Positions 37,001-49,470 of a stretch of 64,000 nt of DNA are shown here, piece after piece. The translations under genes were made by a program, and so were the position numbers. Source of the stretch: Brasenia schreberi. Lineage: Eukaryota; Streptophyta; Magnoliopsida; Nymphaeales; Cabombaceae. Numbering within the stretch: the first letter of the stretch is position 1; each line of letters starts with the position of its first letter. The notes under the pieces were generated by a model. It saw only the letters and a program-made list of their open reading frames with translations, did not search any database and was not told the origin of the DNA. The stretch is taken from contig JAYKKT010000064.1 in NCBI GenBank assembly GCA_036023115.1, positions 6,066,001-6,130,000 on the forward strand, in the 5' to 3' direction.

Positions 37001-38391
37001 CACTTGGGTCTTCAGAAGTTGATCCAGTACATGAGGGTAGCCAGTTCACTTTTTTCTTAACGTCTCCTTTACATGCCTTCTGTCAGATAGTTGGTCGCCC
37101 TGCAGCCAATATTGATGTGGTACGTTTAGAAGTTCAATTTTGTACTCTTCCAGTCGGTTGGTCTCTAACTAGTATGTAAATGCTTCAGGATGTGTACCAG
37201 AGGGCTGAAAACATCTTTTCCTCGTTATTATCTGAATGGGAGGCAATACTATGTACATCTGACAACCTAGATCACGTCTGGGCACGAGTTTTGTGTGATC
37301 CATTTCTAAGGCGACTGATTATTAGGTATGTCTTGCATTGCAATGTTCCTCAGGTTTTTTGTGAACTCTTTGAGACTAATATCATGTACTGGGAAATGGA
37401 CATGGCATGTTAAGGGTAATACCTTCATATGGTCAGAAGTTTTTGTACTTTGAAAGCAATATATATAGATCGTGACAGTCGATTGTAGGTATAATCAGCC
37501 TTCGATCTCATGATTTGGCTCTTCCGGACAGGCATATGTGTTCAGTCTGGTGGGTTTGTTGAGACTAGACCCTGCTTGGTGTTTTTCTCACAAAACAACC
37601 CAAACCAAAAAATAGGCCTTTTCCCACACTAAGTAGGGTGAGTCTAAGTCACCATTGAGCTTGATCTTGTGTATTAGTATTTAACTCCACAAAAGCAATA
37701 TCATGTTTTATTGTTTCCTTTAAATACTTTAGAGGGCTTCAGTTCGCTCTTTAAAAGTGTTCTCCATCCAACTTCATGCACTTTTTTACTGCATGGCCAT
37801 CTTTCCAAATGTCCAAACCACCATGTCTCCCTTATTCAATTGTACCCCAATTCCTTCTCTAATAACTTCTCATTAGGATCTGACATTTTCTTGTGTGACT
37901 ATACATCCACCTCTAACATCTTAAAACAGTTGATTGCCTGACTCTCACCCATAGAGCATTATGGTCTTATAGTTGCTTCATAATTTCTCGATAAACGATT
38001 TCTTAAATTGTGAAAATTTGAAGAAGCATTTATGGTCGCTCATCTCGGCATGAGTGAAAACCAGTTTACATTCCTTGAAACAAATCTGCCAGAAAAAAGG
38101 AACACTATTGTGATTGAGATCTTGATTTTTTTCACTTGCTTTTTCAGGTTCGTCTTTTATAGATCAGTTCTTGCTTTTTTCAAGCTATCAAGCAACGACA
38201 GTCAATCTCTACCAGCCTGCCTGCCTCATCTCCCGGATTCTCTTTCACCTTCCTCTGCAACTATCCAGTCAAGCATTCGCAAACTCGCTTGCTGTCTTGA
38301 AGTTGTTAATTACTTTACCTTCTCTAGCAGCCTCTATCACAAACAGCCAGACACAACTTTTGAATTGTCTGAAATTGAAGAGATCGGTTGA
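28041..38391 (+). CDS. SCAI-like protein (DUF3550/UPF0682 family)
   Basis: Plant homologue of SCAI-domain proteins (Arabidopsis At3g03570 type); animal SCAI is a nuclear transcription cofactor, and the plant role is not known to me. Nine exons with consistent phases give 623 residues: 28041-28523, 30257-30460, 30610-30846, 32904-32970, 33065-33289, 33499-33590, 36937-37119, 37189-37325, 38148-38391. Landmarks: [20 protein letters not shown] and [20 protein letters not shown] in exon 1, [13 protein letters not shown] from about residue 309 (exon 4), a His-rich stretch in exon 5, [20 protein letters not shown] in exon 6 and a hydrophobic C-terminal exon ([14 protein letters not shown]) ending with TGA. 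The donor of intron 6 is GC (AAG|GCAGGT), all others GT. No stops or frameshifts. Introns 3, 6 and 8 carry RTE fragments. The start is the first ATG of the conserved block. Confidence 0.92.
31709..31746 (-). mobile_element. Tiny RTE 3'-end insertion
   Basis: 38 bp matching the complement of the RTE 3' terminus (CAACAACTAAGCCTTTTCCC ... GGGGTCGGC). It is flanked by TATGTATCAACTTAAAATATA-like (31688-31708) and near-identical sequence (31747-31767), a target-site duplication with about two mismatches. It lies in intron 3 of the SCAI-like gene. Confidence 0.8.
31769..32616 (+). mobile_element. RTE LINE, 5'-truncated, with perfect target-site duplication
   Basis: Begins in the RT domain ([20 protein letters not shown]), continues to GTATGGGAAAAGGCTTAG and TTGTTG plus TTTG repeats. 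The 18-bp repeat TATCAACTTGAAATATGA flanks it exactly (31751-31768 and 32617-32634). Several stops and frame breaks. It keeps the canonical FADDIVL motif, unlike the copies at 1-7 kb. Same orientation as the host gene, intron 3. Confidence 0.93.
33955..34145. repeat. GGTTCGG-type dispersed repeat in intron 6
   Basis: Rich in AACCAAA, GACCGAACTGAA and TCGGTTC motifs like the MITE family at 18.75 and 21.3 kb; a related patch is at about 35,815-35,960 in the same intron. Ends not defined. Confidence 0.45.
34184..35491 (-). mobile_element. RTE LINE 3' part, reverse, with nested insertion
   Basis: Starts CAACAACAACAACTAAGCC and runs as the complement of the RTE 3' half back to the region encoding the RTKTKY block (TTGTTCTACTTAGTCGGAAT near 35,475). 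Flanks TGAAAAGCATATCC (34170-34183) and TGAAAAGCATAACC (35492-35505) are a 13/14 target-site duplication. It is interrupted at about 34,320-34,905 by an unrelated block. More diverged than the other copies. Antisense in intron 6 of the SCAI-like gene. Confidence 0.85.
34320..34905. mobile_element. Nested insertion rich in GATAC motifs
   Basis: About 590 bp that interrupts the RTE fragment. It begins GACCAGTGTTATTTGTACC and ends with GATACGATACGATACACC ... GATACCATCACAC. Flanking TTCCTTCC and TTCTTCC look like a short imperfect target repeat. No coding capacity; class uncertain. Confidence 0.5.
37612..37960 (-). mobile_element. Diverged RTE fragment in SCAI-like intron 8
   Basis: Complement of a diverged RTE 3' end: AGGCCTTTTCCCACACTAAG, then TTTTATTGTTTCC, CCATCTTTCCAAATGTCCAA and TTGTGTGACTATACATCCA match in order the 3' coding parts seen elsewhere, but with many changes. 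It may represent an older subfamily. Confidence 0.7.
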
Positions 38392-39260
38392 TAACCGCAT
38401 GTTACCCGAAGAGGGCTTTTCCGGTGAAAGGTTCCTCAAAGTTCAAGGCATGAAGGCTTCGAAGAGGCTAACTTTGCTGTCCAATAGTCCATGCAGACTG
38501 CCCATCATGGGTGATGAGCTAGCTCAGTGGTCTTGCGTTCAGCATCTTCATACTTCATAACCAGGCATGTCCTGAGAGTTTGGTTCTGTGATCATAAATC
38601 CTGAGCTTGGAGTTTCTTTTTTGTCAACTAATTCTTTTCTTCTGTTGTATAATTTGATTGTTAGTGGTGAAGTCTGTAAATGCAGGTGATAGGTTCAGGC
38701 AAGGGCATGTAATAGTTCATTCTTTCTTTTTTGGTGAAGTATTTTGTGTGAGCTGGACGTTGTAGAATTTTGAATTGGTTTTGGTGAAAAGGATTTGTTG
38801 TCTCCCGGCGTGTGCATCGGAGTCACGGAGATGCCTGTTCATGAACTTTCATGTGCATGAGAAAAGGCCGGTTGTCTCTAGTGTTTGCTATTTTGTGTCA
38901 GGTTGGGTCGGGGGGTCGATTGATTGGCTGTTTCTGTTGCGGTCTTTTCGTCCACTTGAAGATTCTTTAGCAGGGTTTTTCCTTTCTGGATGACTTTTTA
39001 ACGTTATTTTGTTTAAACTTTTAGTCAAAGGCAGGTCGGGTGTAGTCGGCCCAGAGGTTATGGGGTTGGATTAAGATTTTGCAAACTGACCCAGGAACAA
39101 AAACAGGTCAAGTCGAGGTTCACTGTTTCGTCCCAAACCCATTCTCGAAGCCCCACTTCTTTCATCCCTGTGGATTTTGCTTGAAGTAAACATTCATCAA
39201 GTCTGAGGCTACAGGTTACCAGCTAGTTTGCACGTCCAAGTTTGGTAGCAAATTGAACTC
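38392..39260. other. 3' flank of the SCAI-like gene
   Basis: Contains the presumed 3' UTR and intergenic DNA between the convergent SCAI-like and CGR-like genes. The 129-codon frame ending at 38,560 is an overlapping out-of-frame artefact of the last exon. Confidence 0.6.
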
Positions 39261-39268
39261 CTAGTTTC

Positions 39269-39560
39269 CACCAGGGATTGCAACGCGGCGGGCTGCTGAT
39301 GGGTATTCATATACATGGCCTGCCCTCATCCCCAAACAGGGTGGGCTGGGGATGGGTACAGGTTCAGGTTCTCTTTTCTCCAACAGGTAACAGAATGGGT
39401 ATATGGCAAAAGCAGGGGGACACATACATACATACATACATATATATAGTGTGTGTGTTTGTGCATCTGAGTATCAGGTTGGGTATAGATAGGGCGTCTT
39501 GTCCCCATACCTGAACCCGAACTTGATCAGGTCAGGTCGGCCGGGTCAATATTGCCATCG
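39269..39560. mobile_element. Small hAT-like non-autonomous element
   Basis: 292 bp flanked by a perfect 8-bp repeat CTAGTTTC (39261-39268 and 39561-39568), the hAT target-site length. Ends are weakly inverted (CACCAGGGATTGCAA left; CGATGGCAATATTG as complement of right), with GGTCGGG/CCCGAAC-rich arms. No coding capacity. Confidence 0.6.
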
Positions 39561-39805
39561 CTAGTTTCTTTGAAAACAAATCCTACTACCTCTGTCAAAA
39601 TCGCAATATGGAACAAACTAAAGATAACTGTTTCGGGATTACGCCCACGATCAAGTAAATTTACGAGAAATTGGAGGCCGAAAAGAAAAATCAAGACTGC
39701 TGAATGGACGGCTTCCTCATCCACGGAAACAAATTCGACAATCATAATCGATGCGTGATTCTTCGATGTAGGCGGAACTTCGTCCAACAGGTGGGGAAGA
39801 CTCCC

Positions 39806-42800
39806 TCAGGGCCTCAGGTGAAAAATCTGGCAACCAGGCACGTATGACTTCTTTGCTGCGGCTTGCTCGAATTTCTTGCTGATCGCTTCATTGTCTTGCA
39901 AATCCATCTGCAGAAAGTAGCGAATCCACCAAGACTGGCTCCGGAGTTTAGCCTGCCAGAGAAAACATTTAGAAAAAGGGATGGCTACATGAATTCTTTG
40001 TTTTTATAAATCATGGTAACAGCTAACTCAACATGCACCGATCAAACAGATGCATTTAGAAAAAAGGATGGGATTCACAAACATGCCAAATTTTTTACAT
40101 ATACAATCAAGTCAAGAGATGAGTGGAAGTCACAACGGCCAATTACCTAATATCTCAATTTGGAGAAATCTCAATAGCTCTTCGGTGTTACGCACCATTT
40201 ACATGGAACGACCCATTCTGGGGAGTCGTAAGACATCACTTACAAACATTTTTATTACAAAGGAGTACCACAAGCTGAGAAAAGAAATGAGGAAATGGAG
40301 AGTTGCAGCAATGTTTGGAACCCTCTAGCGCAACAGTGTTAGGAATGCCGTTGAGTTGCTTCTGATAACAAGTGAAATTGGCCGAACTAAAAAAAATTCC
40401 CCATGATACACCCCAAACGGAGACAAAATAAATAAATGGAGAGGCATAAATTACGCCAATCCATCTAGACATGACGAACACATGGAACTGCGACTGTGCC
40501 TCTTAACAAATCTGACACCATTTCTTTCGTTTGGGGTCTAGTACATAAAGAAGGTTAATGTTAAAATTTGAAATAATTTCATTACCCTACACATCTAAAA
40601 CTGACAACTATACTAAGAAACAACGCCCTTTGATGTTTTACTTTGGTTATGGTCCTAAGATGAAATAGGTTTGTCCATTTATTAAACCTATTTGGGGAAA
40701 AATGAAAATGGATAAGTATGATAGAAGTCCACACTCTTCTGTGAGAACAAAATAGAATGAATTAGCACAGCAGCTTAGCTTAATGGACAGGGCTCTAGCT
40801 GGCAGGGTCAGATTCCCCGAGGCACCACCCCCTGGCACAAGACAATACCCACTGTCAACTGTAGAGCAAGGGTCCTGGCCTTGGAGTTTTATACTGGGCT
40901 GTTCCAACCCCTCAAATGGCAGTTTCTCCGAGTTATGAATATAAAGGAAAAAGCTGATGCAAATCTTGTAGGAACATAATGGGGCAATAACAAATGTTCT
41001 GCCTCTAAACAGGAATAATCTAGAAGGCTGTCTCCTTAGAATGGAAGCCTATAAAATTTGCACGAACAAGTCATCAATGCACACGTTGAATAAAATAAAG
41101 ATGAATGAATTAAGAAACCATGGAAATGAAAACTTACAGGTCTACCAAACTTGGACGTTTCAGGTACTTTAGCTCTGCGATGGCTAGAATACCCTGCTAG
41201 GAATTTTCAGGGCAAAGAAAGAAGTTAACATAACCATAATTTATGCCTATCTGAAAAAATATACTCTTAACTTAACATATAGTACCAAATTCATGCAGTA
41301 ATGCTATACATATATATGCTGTAAGTGCAAGATCTTCATCATGCCTAACAAACCGAATGACAACACTTTGTTTACAAAACGCAATATGAGAAAGCATAAG
41401 GTACAAACGTGAACATATTATATTTATCGAGAAAAAAACAAACCCCATACACAACATATACAGATAAAGTTACAAGTATGAGACTCGATATGGATTACTT
41501 GGTAGGATATATGCATATGGTAAACTAAAGGAAAAAGTACATGTCATGCATAGACACATGTAGCAGTATGGGAAACAATATGGATTCCTGGTTAGGATAT
41601 ATGAACTTTGAAGGACTAGGTCGTGAAGTCACAGCCATGTGGACGCACATACATACACACACATACAAAGGAAAAACACAAATTATTAGATAGGTTCAAG
41701 ATTTACAATCCAAGGGTAATATCATTTTAAGTGTAAGATCATTTAACGGTTTTACATTGTTGTGACTGAAAGCATTGATAATCATTAAGTGTAAGATTAT
41801 TTAACAGTTTTGCATTGTCATGACTGAAAACATTGAAGGATCAACCGAAGATGCAAACCTCCAGTTTGGATGTCTATAAATTGGTCATTCTGTTTTTAGT
41901 ATTCATAACTCACTATTTTGTTTCTTAGCAGAACTACTTGCTATTATTTAAATAAAGTTTATAACAGCTCGTGTGATTTAATTACACAAAATAGAATGCC
42001 CTTTTTCTTAATTCTATTTACTTTTTGCCATGTGCCACCTCTTGTTGTCATCAGCCTAACCAGCACCACCTGCTGCCACCACCACCACCACCTGCCCCTG
42101 TCATCACTAGGTCCATCAAACCTTCACTACCGTACCACCATACTGAGCTGCTACCTTCATCACTACGCCCACTGCTGCCTATTAGTTCATACAGCACTTC
42201 TTTCTTTTACTCTGAAATAAATCCTCCTTGATAATAACTTATTCTTTATTTTAGAATTATTAAAAAAGGCATTCAAACATGACACAAATCTATGGAAATT
42301 TCATGGAAAATCACAATTGAAGCGAAGTAACATAATGCATAAAATCAACAGAAATAATTTCATGTTTGACTTAGCTAAGGTTTGAGATTTGCAGGTACTG
42401 GAATTTTGCATAAGGGATTCAAAAGATGATAAAAAAGAAGGAAACAGATAAAGCAGAAGATATCAATGAAATGGTACAGACGAGTTGTTTGAGTTGAGGA
42501 GAAAAGCAAAGCAACACAAATTATGGAAAGTTCTAATACGCCTACATCTTGATCTTAAGATACCAAATGATTGCACTGACCAACAAAAAGAACGAGCCCA
42601 TCCTTCGACACCCTAGCAAGTTCAGGAACCGTCTTATTGAGGTACTTTGGTGAGAGATAGTCCAGTGCATCTGAGACGATGACAAGGGAAAATGACTTTT
42701 CTTTGTAGGGCAGAGGAAACTTAATATCAGCCACACGAACTATGCCCTTGCGCACAAGAGCCTTGCAATTGCTGTCTGCATCTTCTAAATCATATGGCTC

Positions 42801-45800
42801 TACACCCCATGCTTCGGTGTCATCTTCTTTCAGCAATTTTGAAACCAGTGCACATGTGTCCGGGCCAACATGCAAAACCTTATGCATGCTATCACCATAT
42901 ATCTTGCTTAGAAGAGGCAATGCTCTGAACACTTCCAATGTGCATGAATGCTGACCTGCTCAAAGACATACCCCAAGGCATTAAGAGGCCAGAAATATAA
43001 CGGCTCAGCTTGTACAAATTGATAAGAGTTAAGAAACGAGTGTAGCATATACATAGCAATAGCACCATGTAAAGCACGTTATGTACAGACCCTAACAACA
43101 ATGGGCATGCTCTCTTCAACCCGAGATCTATCTATAACAGTTAAATACCAAATTACTGTGCTAATCTCGTTGCAATAAAAAACTAAAGCTCAACCAGCTA
43201 AGTCACCAGCGAAATAAGGCACTTAATCATGTATCTAACTAACAAGAAAGTTTTCATTAGATTCAAGTCTCTTTCCAACAATGGCTGTTAAACAAGTTTT
43301 AAAGCTAAGAGTCCAGATAAGCCTATTGCAGACAAAATTTGAACTAAAACTCATCCATCTAAGGCACCAGGAAATGAAGCACTTCAGAATTTTCATTAGG
43401 TTGAAGTCTCTCTCTAACAAATGGATATAACAACAAACAATTGAAAACAAAGACTCCGGACAAACCTCATCGCAGTTAAATGACTCAAACTATTAACTGA
43501 ACCAGCTAAGTCACCAGGGAAAATAAGGCATTGTGTGATGAATTTAACAAGAAAAATTGAATAGATCAAGTCTCTTTCTGATAATCGTCTATCAAACAAC
43601 AAACGATGTGAAAATCAAGGTTCCAGACAAATTCATGCTTCCAAATCCACCAATTGCAGCAACTTTAACAATGAATGCACGCAATACACGTTTGACAAAA
43701 TGATATTTCCTTCAAAACTTGTCATTAGAGTTCGAACAAGTACATGAACTTGACGTACTTGGATGTTGTATGGTTATAAAGAGAAAAACTATCAGCTTAT
43801 GTTTCTTTTTCCCGTATGTAAGTACTCAGCTACGAACATGTGTTTGCTTCATCATGATACTTTCAAATATCGCAATTTTCGGTGGCTTTTAACAGCTGGC
43901 ACTAAAACCCTACTTTATAAACAGAAGCGTCAGGCAGTGCCTTGATGTTATTCATAAACTTGCAGAACAGATTGTTGTTCCACAAGAAAATAGAGAAGTT
44001 CAAAAATTTCAGAAAAGGTTATAAAAGGAGTTTCCAGAATACAATTCAAACATGAGTAATCACTTGAGGCATCTAAGACCTTGGAGGGGCTACATGTACG
44101 CAAGGTAAAGTGGACCACTTATAACTATCCTCAATCTTAAAAGACAACTCTCTCTTGTTTGCTTCATATATATTATTCACAAGCAAGAAACCAATTGGAT
44201 ACAGGTGCTGCCTTATTTTAATGCTTCCATAACTGCTATACACAAAAATGTAGGACACAACCAACTATCGTCGAGGTGTAAAGATAAAATCAGCCAATTT
44301 ACTGACGTTTGCAGGAATAGATTGGCAATGAAAAACATACTTGTCCTAATGTCCTATAGTTTTCTAGCATCATTTTGCATAAAACATACAAGCAAAGTAT
44401 CCTGTAATTTATTGATATGAATTATATTCTACAAGGGATGGAGCTACATATATCATCCAGGGGCCATAGCCCGCCTGCAATTTTGAAAAATACATATAAG
44501 GATTGAACCCATTCCCTTGCAGGATTTAGGGCCAAGGGAAATTCCTGGCTTTGCCCATAAAGCACAATAATGACTGCATTTTTTTACCACAAAAGCAAAC
44601 AGATAAATGAGCATAGCAGACCTACCATCAATCCTGATGAAAGCTTCTTTCTCAATCCCTGGTCAAGTCAAAGGGAAGAACATTAGAACAAAAAAGACGA
44701 CAAATTAACATTATAAATAGTAATTACGAACAAATAAGATGCATACATGATGCATAAAAGAAGCAGATGAAAATGAATGAGCAGCATAAAAGAAATATAA
44801 GGAAGTGTATAGGTATCAAAATTCCTATTGAGCTTTTGAAAGCAAAAATCTTCTCTTCTGAAGAGAGCTTCACACCAAGAGTGAAAGCTTCCCGTAACAC
44901 TCCTACCTCCTGAAAATGACACTTTCATGTAGTTGCTTCAACAACAACAACAACTAAGCCTCTTCCCATACTAGATGGGGTCGACTACATGGATTTTTTG
45001 TTTTCACATAGCCCTGTCATGTGTCATGCTAGCAGTTATCTCAATATAAACTAGATCATTCTTTATAGTCACTTTTGTGGTTGTCGTCCTCTTCCTCTTT
45101 TAACATTTTCACAATCTAATTTTTTCTTACGGGAGCATCCCTTGGTCGTCTTTCTACATGTCCAAACCATCTTAAACAATTTTCCCTCATTTTATCCTCT
45201 ATTGGTGCTACTCCCAATTGGTTTCTAATAACCTCATTATGTATACGGTCTTTCCTTGTGTGACCACTCATCCATCTTAACATCTTCATTTCTGCTTTCA
45301 TGTAATTGCTTCAACAGATTTAATTTTGTTTGCCAATCTTTCAGCACACTATTATCGACCCTTGACTTTTTCACTCAAATAAACTTTTGAACAGAAAAAG
45401 GAACATTATCTAATGCTTTTCTCCATCAAGTGATCTGCAGATAATGCATCTATGACAATTGAGGAAATCAGGTTGTTCAGGAGCTCACACAACAATATTA
45501 GTGTGCAAAATAGACACATGCAAATCTTCATAGACCGAGTGAATGACAGTTCACAATCACATGTATGACATTTTGTACCCACATCTGATTGACACTTTTG
45601 TGTCAGTATCGCATAGATCCAGCAACACCTCATCATGAAACCCCGTCATATTTCACCATATGGAGGTAGATCAGATCCAACCCACTTTATGGATAATTTA
45701 TCATCACAAGGTCAATGAAGATCCACCTTTCATCAACATCTACCACATTTGGTGTTTTTTCTAACAATGCAAAAATATCAGTGGCTGAAAAAATCAACCA

Positions 45801-47240
45801 TTTGCACCCATTCTGTATGGGACAACTCGAAACAACTTCATGGTAAAATAATTGGTCTCGTGATAGGGCCTTCGCAAATAGAACCTCATGATATCCCTCC
45901 CGGTACATTTCCGCATATAAGTAACATAGTGTATCTCTTTTACGGTTTTACTCAAAAGGGGAACAAGAAGCGATTTAGCAAATAAGCATGCACAAAACTC
46001 AAAGGATGAAGCAGGAACAAAAGCAAACCTGAGCCCCTGTAAGAATAGGCGATGAAAAGGAGACCACCCTGCATTAGAAATCAATAGTAAGGTGGTGAAC
46101 AGCAATCAGACTGGAACATCATAATCGAATCCACAGATAATAAATTTCACCAACGCTACGATTGCTGTAGCGAATCAATACCAGTAGAAGCAATCCAGCC
46201 GGCAGCAGAGGAAAGGATTTTGATTTCTGACGGAAAACATTTGCCAATGGCCCAGTATCGCTGTCCGCAAAACGTCTTGCATTTGGATTTGATTGCCTCC
46301 TCGACATAATTGCCTATGTCTAAAGCTTTACCTATAAAGTGGTATCTGAAAGCGCAGGAAATACAAACATTGGTGTGACGTCGTTCTAAAAAGGCTGCCA
46401 AGATTCCATATGACGAAGAGGACCAAGTTAACAAGTTAAGATGTGATTTTTAATCCTCACTCAAAATGAAACCACAATTATTCGGGTCCTCGGATTCTAA
46501 GCTTCTAACCTTTGGGCAGCTAAATAAACACGAGAGTATGGTTGAACTCCACCAACTAAGCTTCTGAATCCCTCATGATAATCGAATTCTCTCAACTTGA
46601 GAGAATCCGGTCTGCTCCCAAGGGATGTGGAGAACCATCACGGGAAAGAAATGAATATTTTTCTCACCTGTATCCATTGAACGACTGAACCAAACGTGCC
46701 CTTGAAGATATATCTTGCTAAAAACATTCTACTCGGAGTTAAAATATAGAACGATTAGAACCTAAGCGTAAATGAAGAGAGGAACCGAACAAAAGAAGTA
46801 TAATGTAGGGCTGTCATTGAGCAGAACTTGCACTAGAAAAGAATCAAGAAGTCGTAATTTACGAAGAAATAACAGGCCCTACTACTAAACTAGGACAACG
46901 AATTCTCAGATCCAGTGGTTTCGCACCGAAATTGCAAAAAGATGACGAATCTAAGAGTTGCAAACGACTAAATCAAAAGTGAAGATCAAGAGATGTGGCG
47001 TAGACCACAGGACCCATCCAAGAAGCAGATTCTTCAGAAACCAGAAAATCAAGAATAAATAAGGAAAATTGAATGAAATGCAAGAGTCTAACAACTCGCC
47101 GGAAACGATAAACGAAAGGGAGAAGAAAATGACAAAGAGAGAAGAAGCGATTACCTGAGTAGCGCTAGATCTGGAGGCGGGCGATGCTCTCTCTTTAACC
47201 AAATTTGGAGAATAAAGAAGAGGAAGACTCGCTTGAGCCC
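39806..47240 (-). CDS. CGR2/3: CGR2/CGR3-like Golgi pectin methyltransferase
   Basis: Type II Golgi membrane protein that methylesterifies homogalacturonan with S-adenosylmethionine (family knowledge from Arabidopsis CGR2/CGR3). Coding exons on the minus strand: 46307-46182, 46068-46029, 44658-44626, 42955-42581, 41193-41138, 39952-39806. Phases agree and give 258 residues, the usual family length. N-terminus [13 protein letters not shown]; a single membrane anchor about residues 33-52 spans exons 1-2; the lumenal domain has SAM motif [10 protein letters not shown] (about 93-101), [43 protein letters not shown] and ends CQIFHLRP. A 5' UTR intron is likely (donor at 47,154, acceptor before 46,345; leader exon about 47,155-47,240). 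An RTE copy sits antisense in intron 2. CGR2 and CGR3 cannot be told apart here. Confidence 0.93.
40768..40905 (+). mobile_element. tRNA-derived SINE in a CGR-like intron
   Basis: Head AGCTTAGCTTAATGGACAGG (box A-like) and GCAGGGTCAGATTCCCCGAG (box B-like, tRNA spacing), then a body ending near TTTATACTGGGCTG. Opposite in orientation to the host gene. Confidence 0.55.
44942..45294 (-). mobile_element. RTE LINE, 5'-truncated, with target-site duplication
   Basis: Complement of the RTE 3' end: starts (CAA)n CTAAGCCTCTTCCC and ends in the [15 protein letters not shown] block. The repeat CTTTCATGTARTTGCTTCAA flanks it (44922-44941 and 45295-45314; one mismatch). It lies in intron 2 of the CGR-like gene and, given the gene direction, in sense orientation to that transcript. 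Confidence 0.93.
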
Positions 47241-47266
47241 GCGATTGACTGCCAATTGAGTTCAAG

Positions 47267-47460
47267 TAGACATAGACGGTTCGAAACCGGCTCGGCGGTT
47301 GGCATTGATACTGAATCGGTTACAGAACTGTCGGTAACTGAAACTGTTCGAATCGGTCTCAAACCAAAACCAGAACCAGAGATTCTCTTGTTCGATCATG
47401 GTTCATTGTTTTCAAAAAGCGGCCTGAAACCAAAACCATTGGCTTCAAACCGTTGATATT
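47267..47460. mobile_element. GGTTCGG-type MITE upstream of the CGR-like gene
   Basis: Starts AGACATAGACGGTTCGAAAC, is rich in GGTTYGAAACC motifs and ends near TTGGCTTCAAACCGTTGAT. It abuts the presumed transcription start of the CGR-like gene (about 47,240). Confidence 0.55.
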
Positions 47461-47699
47461 ATTTTTTTTCAAAAATTGGCAACGACAGAACGCTTACCCA
47501 TCCTCGATTTTGGTGGAGAGTTCGACTCTTAGAATGCGTTGCATTCGTTGTATTCTAAGAACAAAAATAGTTTAAATACAATGGTTTGATCCTCTTATTT
47601 CTTGAATAGAGAAATTCATGAATCGAGATCCTAATGCATATAATCACAAATGATTCAAGAAATAAGAGTCTTGTTGCTAGATTTTTATATGTTTGACTC

Positions 47700-47863
47700 T
47701 TCTTAATAATGTCAATCATTCATTTCTTTTAACTGGCGATCTACATTTAAAAAATAAATAAAAGCAACTTTTCCAAAAAACAAAAACAAAATGTATATTT
47801 TATAATTTTCCCTTTTTAATCTTGACTATCCAAAAACAATGATGTTCAAATTGTGAAACTCCC

Positions 47864-47962
<99 letters not shown>

Positions 47963-48159
47963 TAAAATATCTAAACAGATTTCATTTATTCAGTTTAAGA
48001 GATGATGGTTACAAATATAATTGTAATTTTTACATATATTATATCTTAAATAAACTTTTACTTTTTCATTTAAATATTGTACATGGACCTTTTAAATTAA
48101 ATGTTCGAGATTTGTTTAGATATGTTACTATGTAATTTTTGAGCATATGCCATGTAATA

Positions 48160-48193
<34 letters not shown>

Positions 48194-48195
48194 AT
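47700..48195. repeat. Microsatellites and fold-back MITEs
   Basis: A diverged MITE right part leads into (TC)n 47,866-47,919 and (TA)n 47,920-47,960. A second body (AAATATCTAAACAGATTTCA on the left, GAGATTTGTTTAGATATGT on the right, an inverted pair) ends in (TC)n(TA)n at 48,160-48,195. Confidence 0.65.
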
Positions 48196-48619
48196 ACACA
48201 TTATTTGTAAACATTTTTTTGCTGGGATTAGATCACCGAAACTGATTTTTGTTGGATCATCTTGGAACGTTTCGGGGTGTCCAACCCTTGAAACGGAAAC
48301 AGGATTTTCTGGCTAAGTCATGAACAGATTCCAAGTAAAGTTGACATTTTTTTTCCAGTAGATTCTTTCTCCTAAATTTTTATGGAAGCTATTTGCATGG
48401 ATACTCTAATCAACCAATGTATTTTCCTGTTTTTCTTTCGAGTTATTTACAGGAATATTATGGTCCTATGCCTAATGCAACATATGTGCTTAAGGGGCAT
48501 GAGTATAATAAGGTATCTTTTATATTTTTCAAGTACTATCTAACCTTTGATATTATGCTCATTTTCCAAAAGGTAAACAATGGGTATAAATATGCATTGT
48601 CATAAATGAGGAACATAAG

Positions 48620-48860
48620 CTTTTTTATATATAAAGAGAGAGAAAGAGAAAGTATAGTACATACATACACCCAGACTAAAATCTTCTTAGAGATCTAAAT
48701 CGTTCTTTTTCTAAGATCGAGATTGAGATATTTAAAGAAAAAACTAAGATAGTATGAGATGCAGATAATGCACATGAGTATCATGATACTTTTACTTTTA
48801 AAAGTTAAAATTCAATAAAACGTATGCATTTACCATGTATTTTCTCTCTATATAAGGTAA
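48620..48860. mobile_element. Fold-back MITE of the microsatellite-anchored family
   Basis: Opens with TATATATAAAGAGAGAG, then AGTATAGTACATACATACAC and GAGATCTAAATCGTTC; closes with GTATGCATTTACCATG and TCTCTCTATATA. Same end motifs as the 24.7-25.3 kb pair. Confidence 0.65.
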
Positions 48861-48862
48861 AA

Positions 48863-49089
48863 GATACAAACCACTTCTATAACCCATCCAAACCAATCTT
48901 AACTATAAGATCAAGAATCAACATTGATTTAAAACAAGAAATAAAAAGTAAAAAAGATGCACATGAAGGCAATCAAGTACCTTAGAGAAAGTGCATGCAT
49001 TTTTTTGCTTTTGGTTTTCGTTCTCAATCATTAATGACCTTTATTAGGTAGTTTAGATTGATTTGAATAGAGTTTAGGTGGTTTGTATC
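48863..49089. mobile_element. MITE with GATACAAACCAC termini
   Basis: 227 bp. The left end GATACAAACCACTTCTATAA and the complement of the right end (GATACAAACCACCTAAACTC) share 12 perfect bases, with inverted homology continuing inward (CAAAYCAATCTWAA). No coding capacity. Confidence 0.7.
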
Positions 49090-49452
49090 TATTGACCTTC
49101 ATAAACATAGTTGTAAATACATTCACCAATGTTTAATCTTTGAAATGAATGTTAGAGGATAAAGATGATAAAATAAAAGATATTTAATATATATGATATT
49201 TTTAAATATAATATATATAATTTTAATAATAATTTTAATTCAAATTCTTGTCTTCATGCCAATCAAATCGTGAAGAAGTTTATGCAAAATCATCCACGGA
49301 AGACATTATGTATTCATTTACCACTACCTTGACTTCCCCATATATATATATATATGTGCATATATATAACTCTCATAGTCCAATAACCAAAGCCGTTCTA
49401 TGTAAAAAGAATCTCATGAAATGGTTTGATCCTCGCTTTCCCAAGTAAACCC

Positions 49453-49470
49453 AAACTAAGCCTTTTCCCA
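49453..49470 (-). mobile_element. Minimal RTE 3'-end remnant
   Basis: AACTAAGCCTTTTCCCA is identical to the complement of the RTE 3' terminus. Too short for other evidence. Confidence 0.5.

Noticed and set aside
38171..38560. 129-codon frame at the end of the SCAI-like gene
   Set aside because: Overlaps the true last exon in another frame; the SCAI frame has the right splice phase and family match.
42025..42231. Pro/His-rich frame
   Set aside because: Comes from a short CCA/CCT-rich stretch in a CGR intron.
46156..46434. Minus-strand frame overlapping CGR exon 1
   Set aside because: Different frame from the conserved [12 protein letters not shown] start; runs into the 5' UTR intron border.
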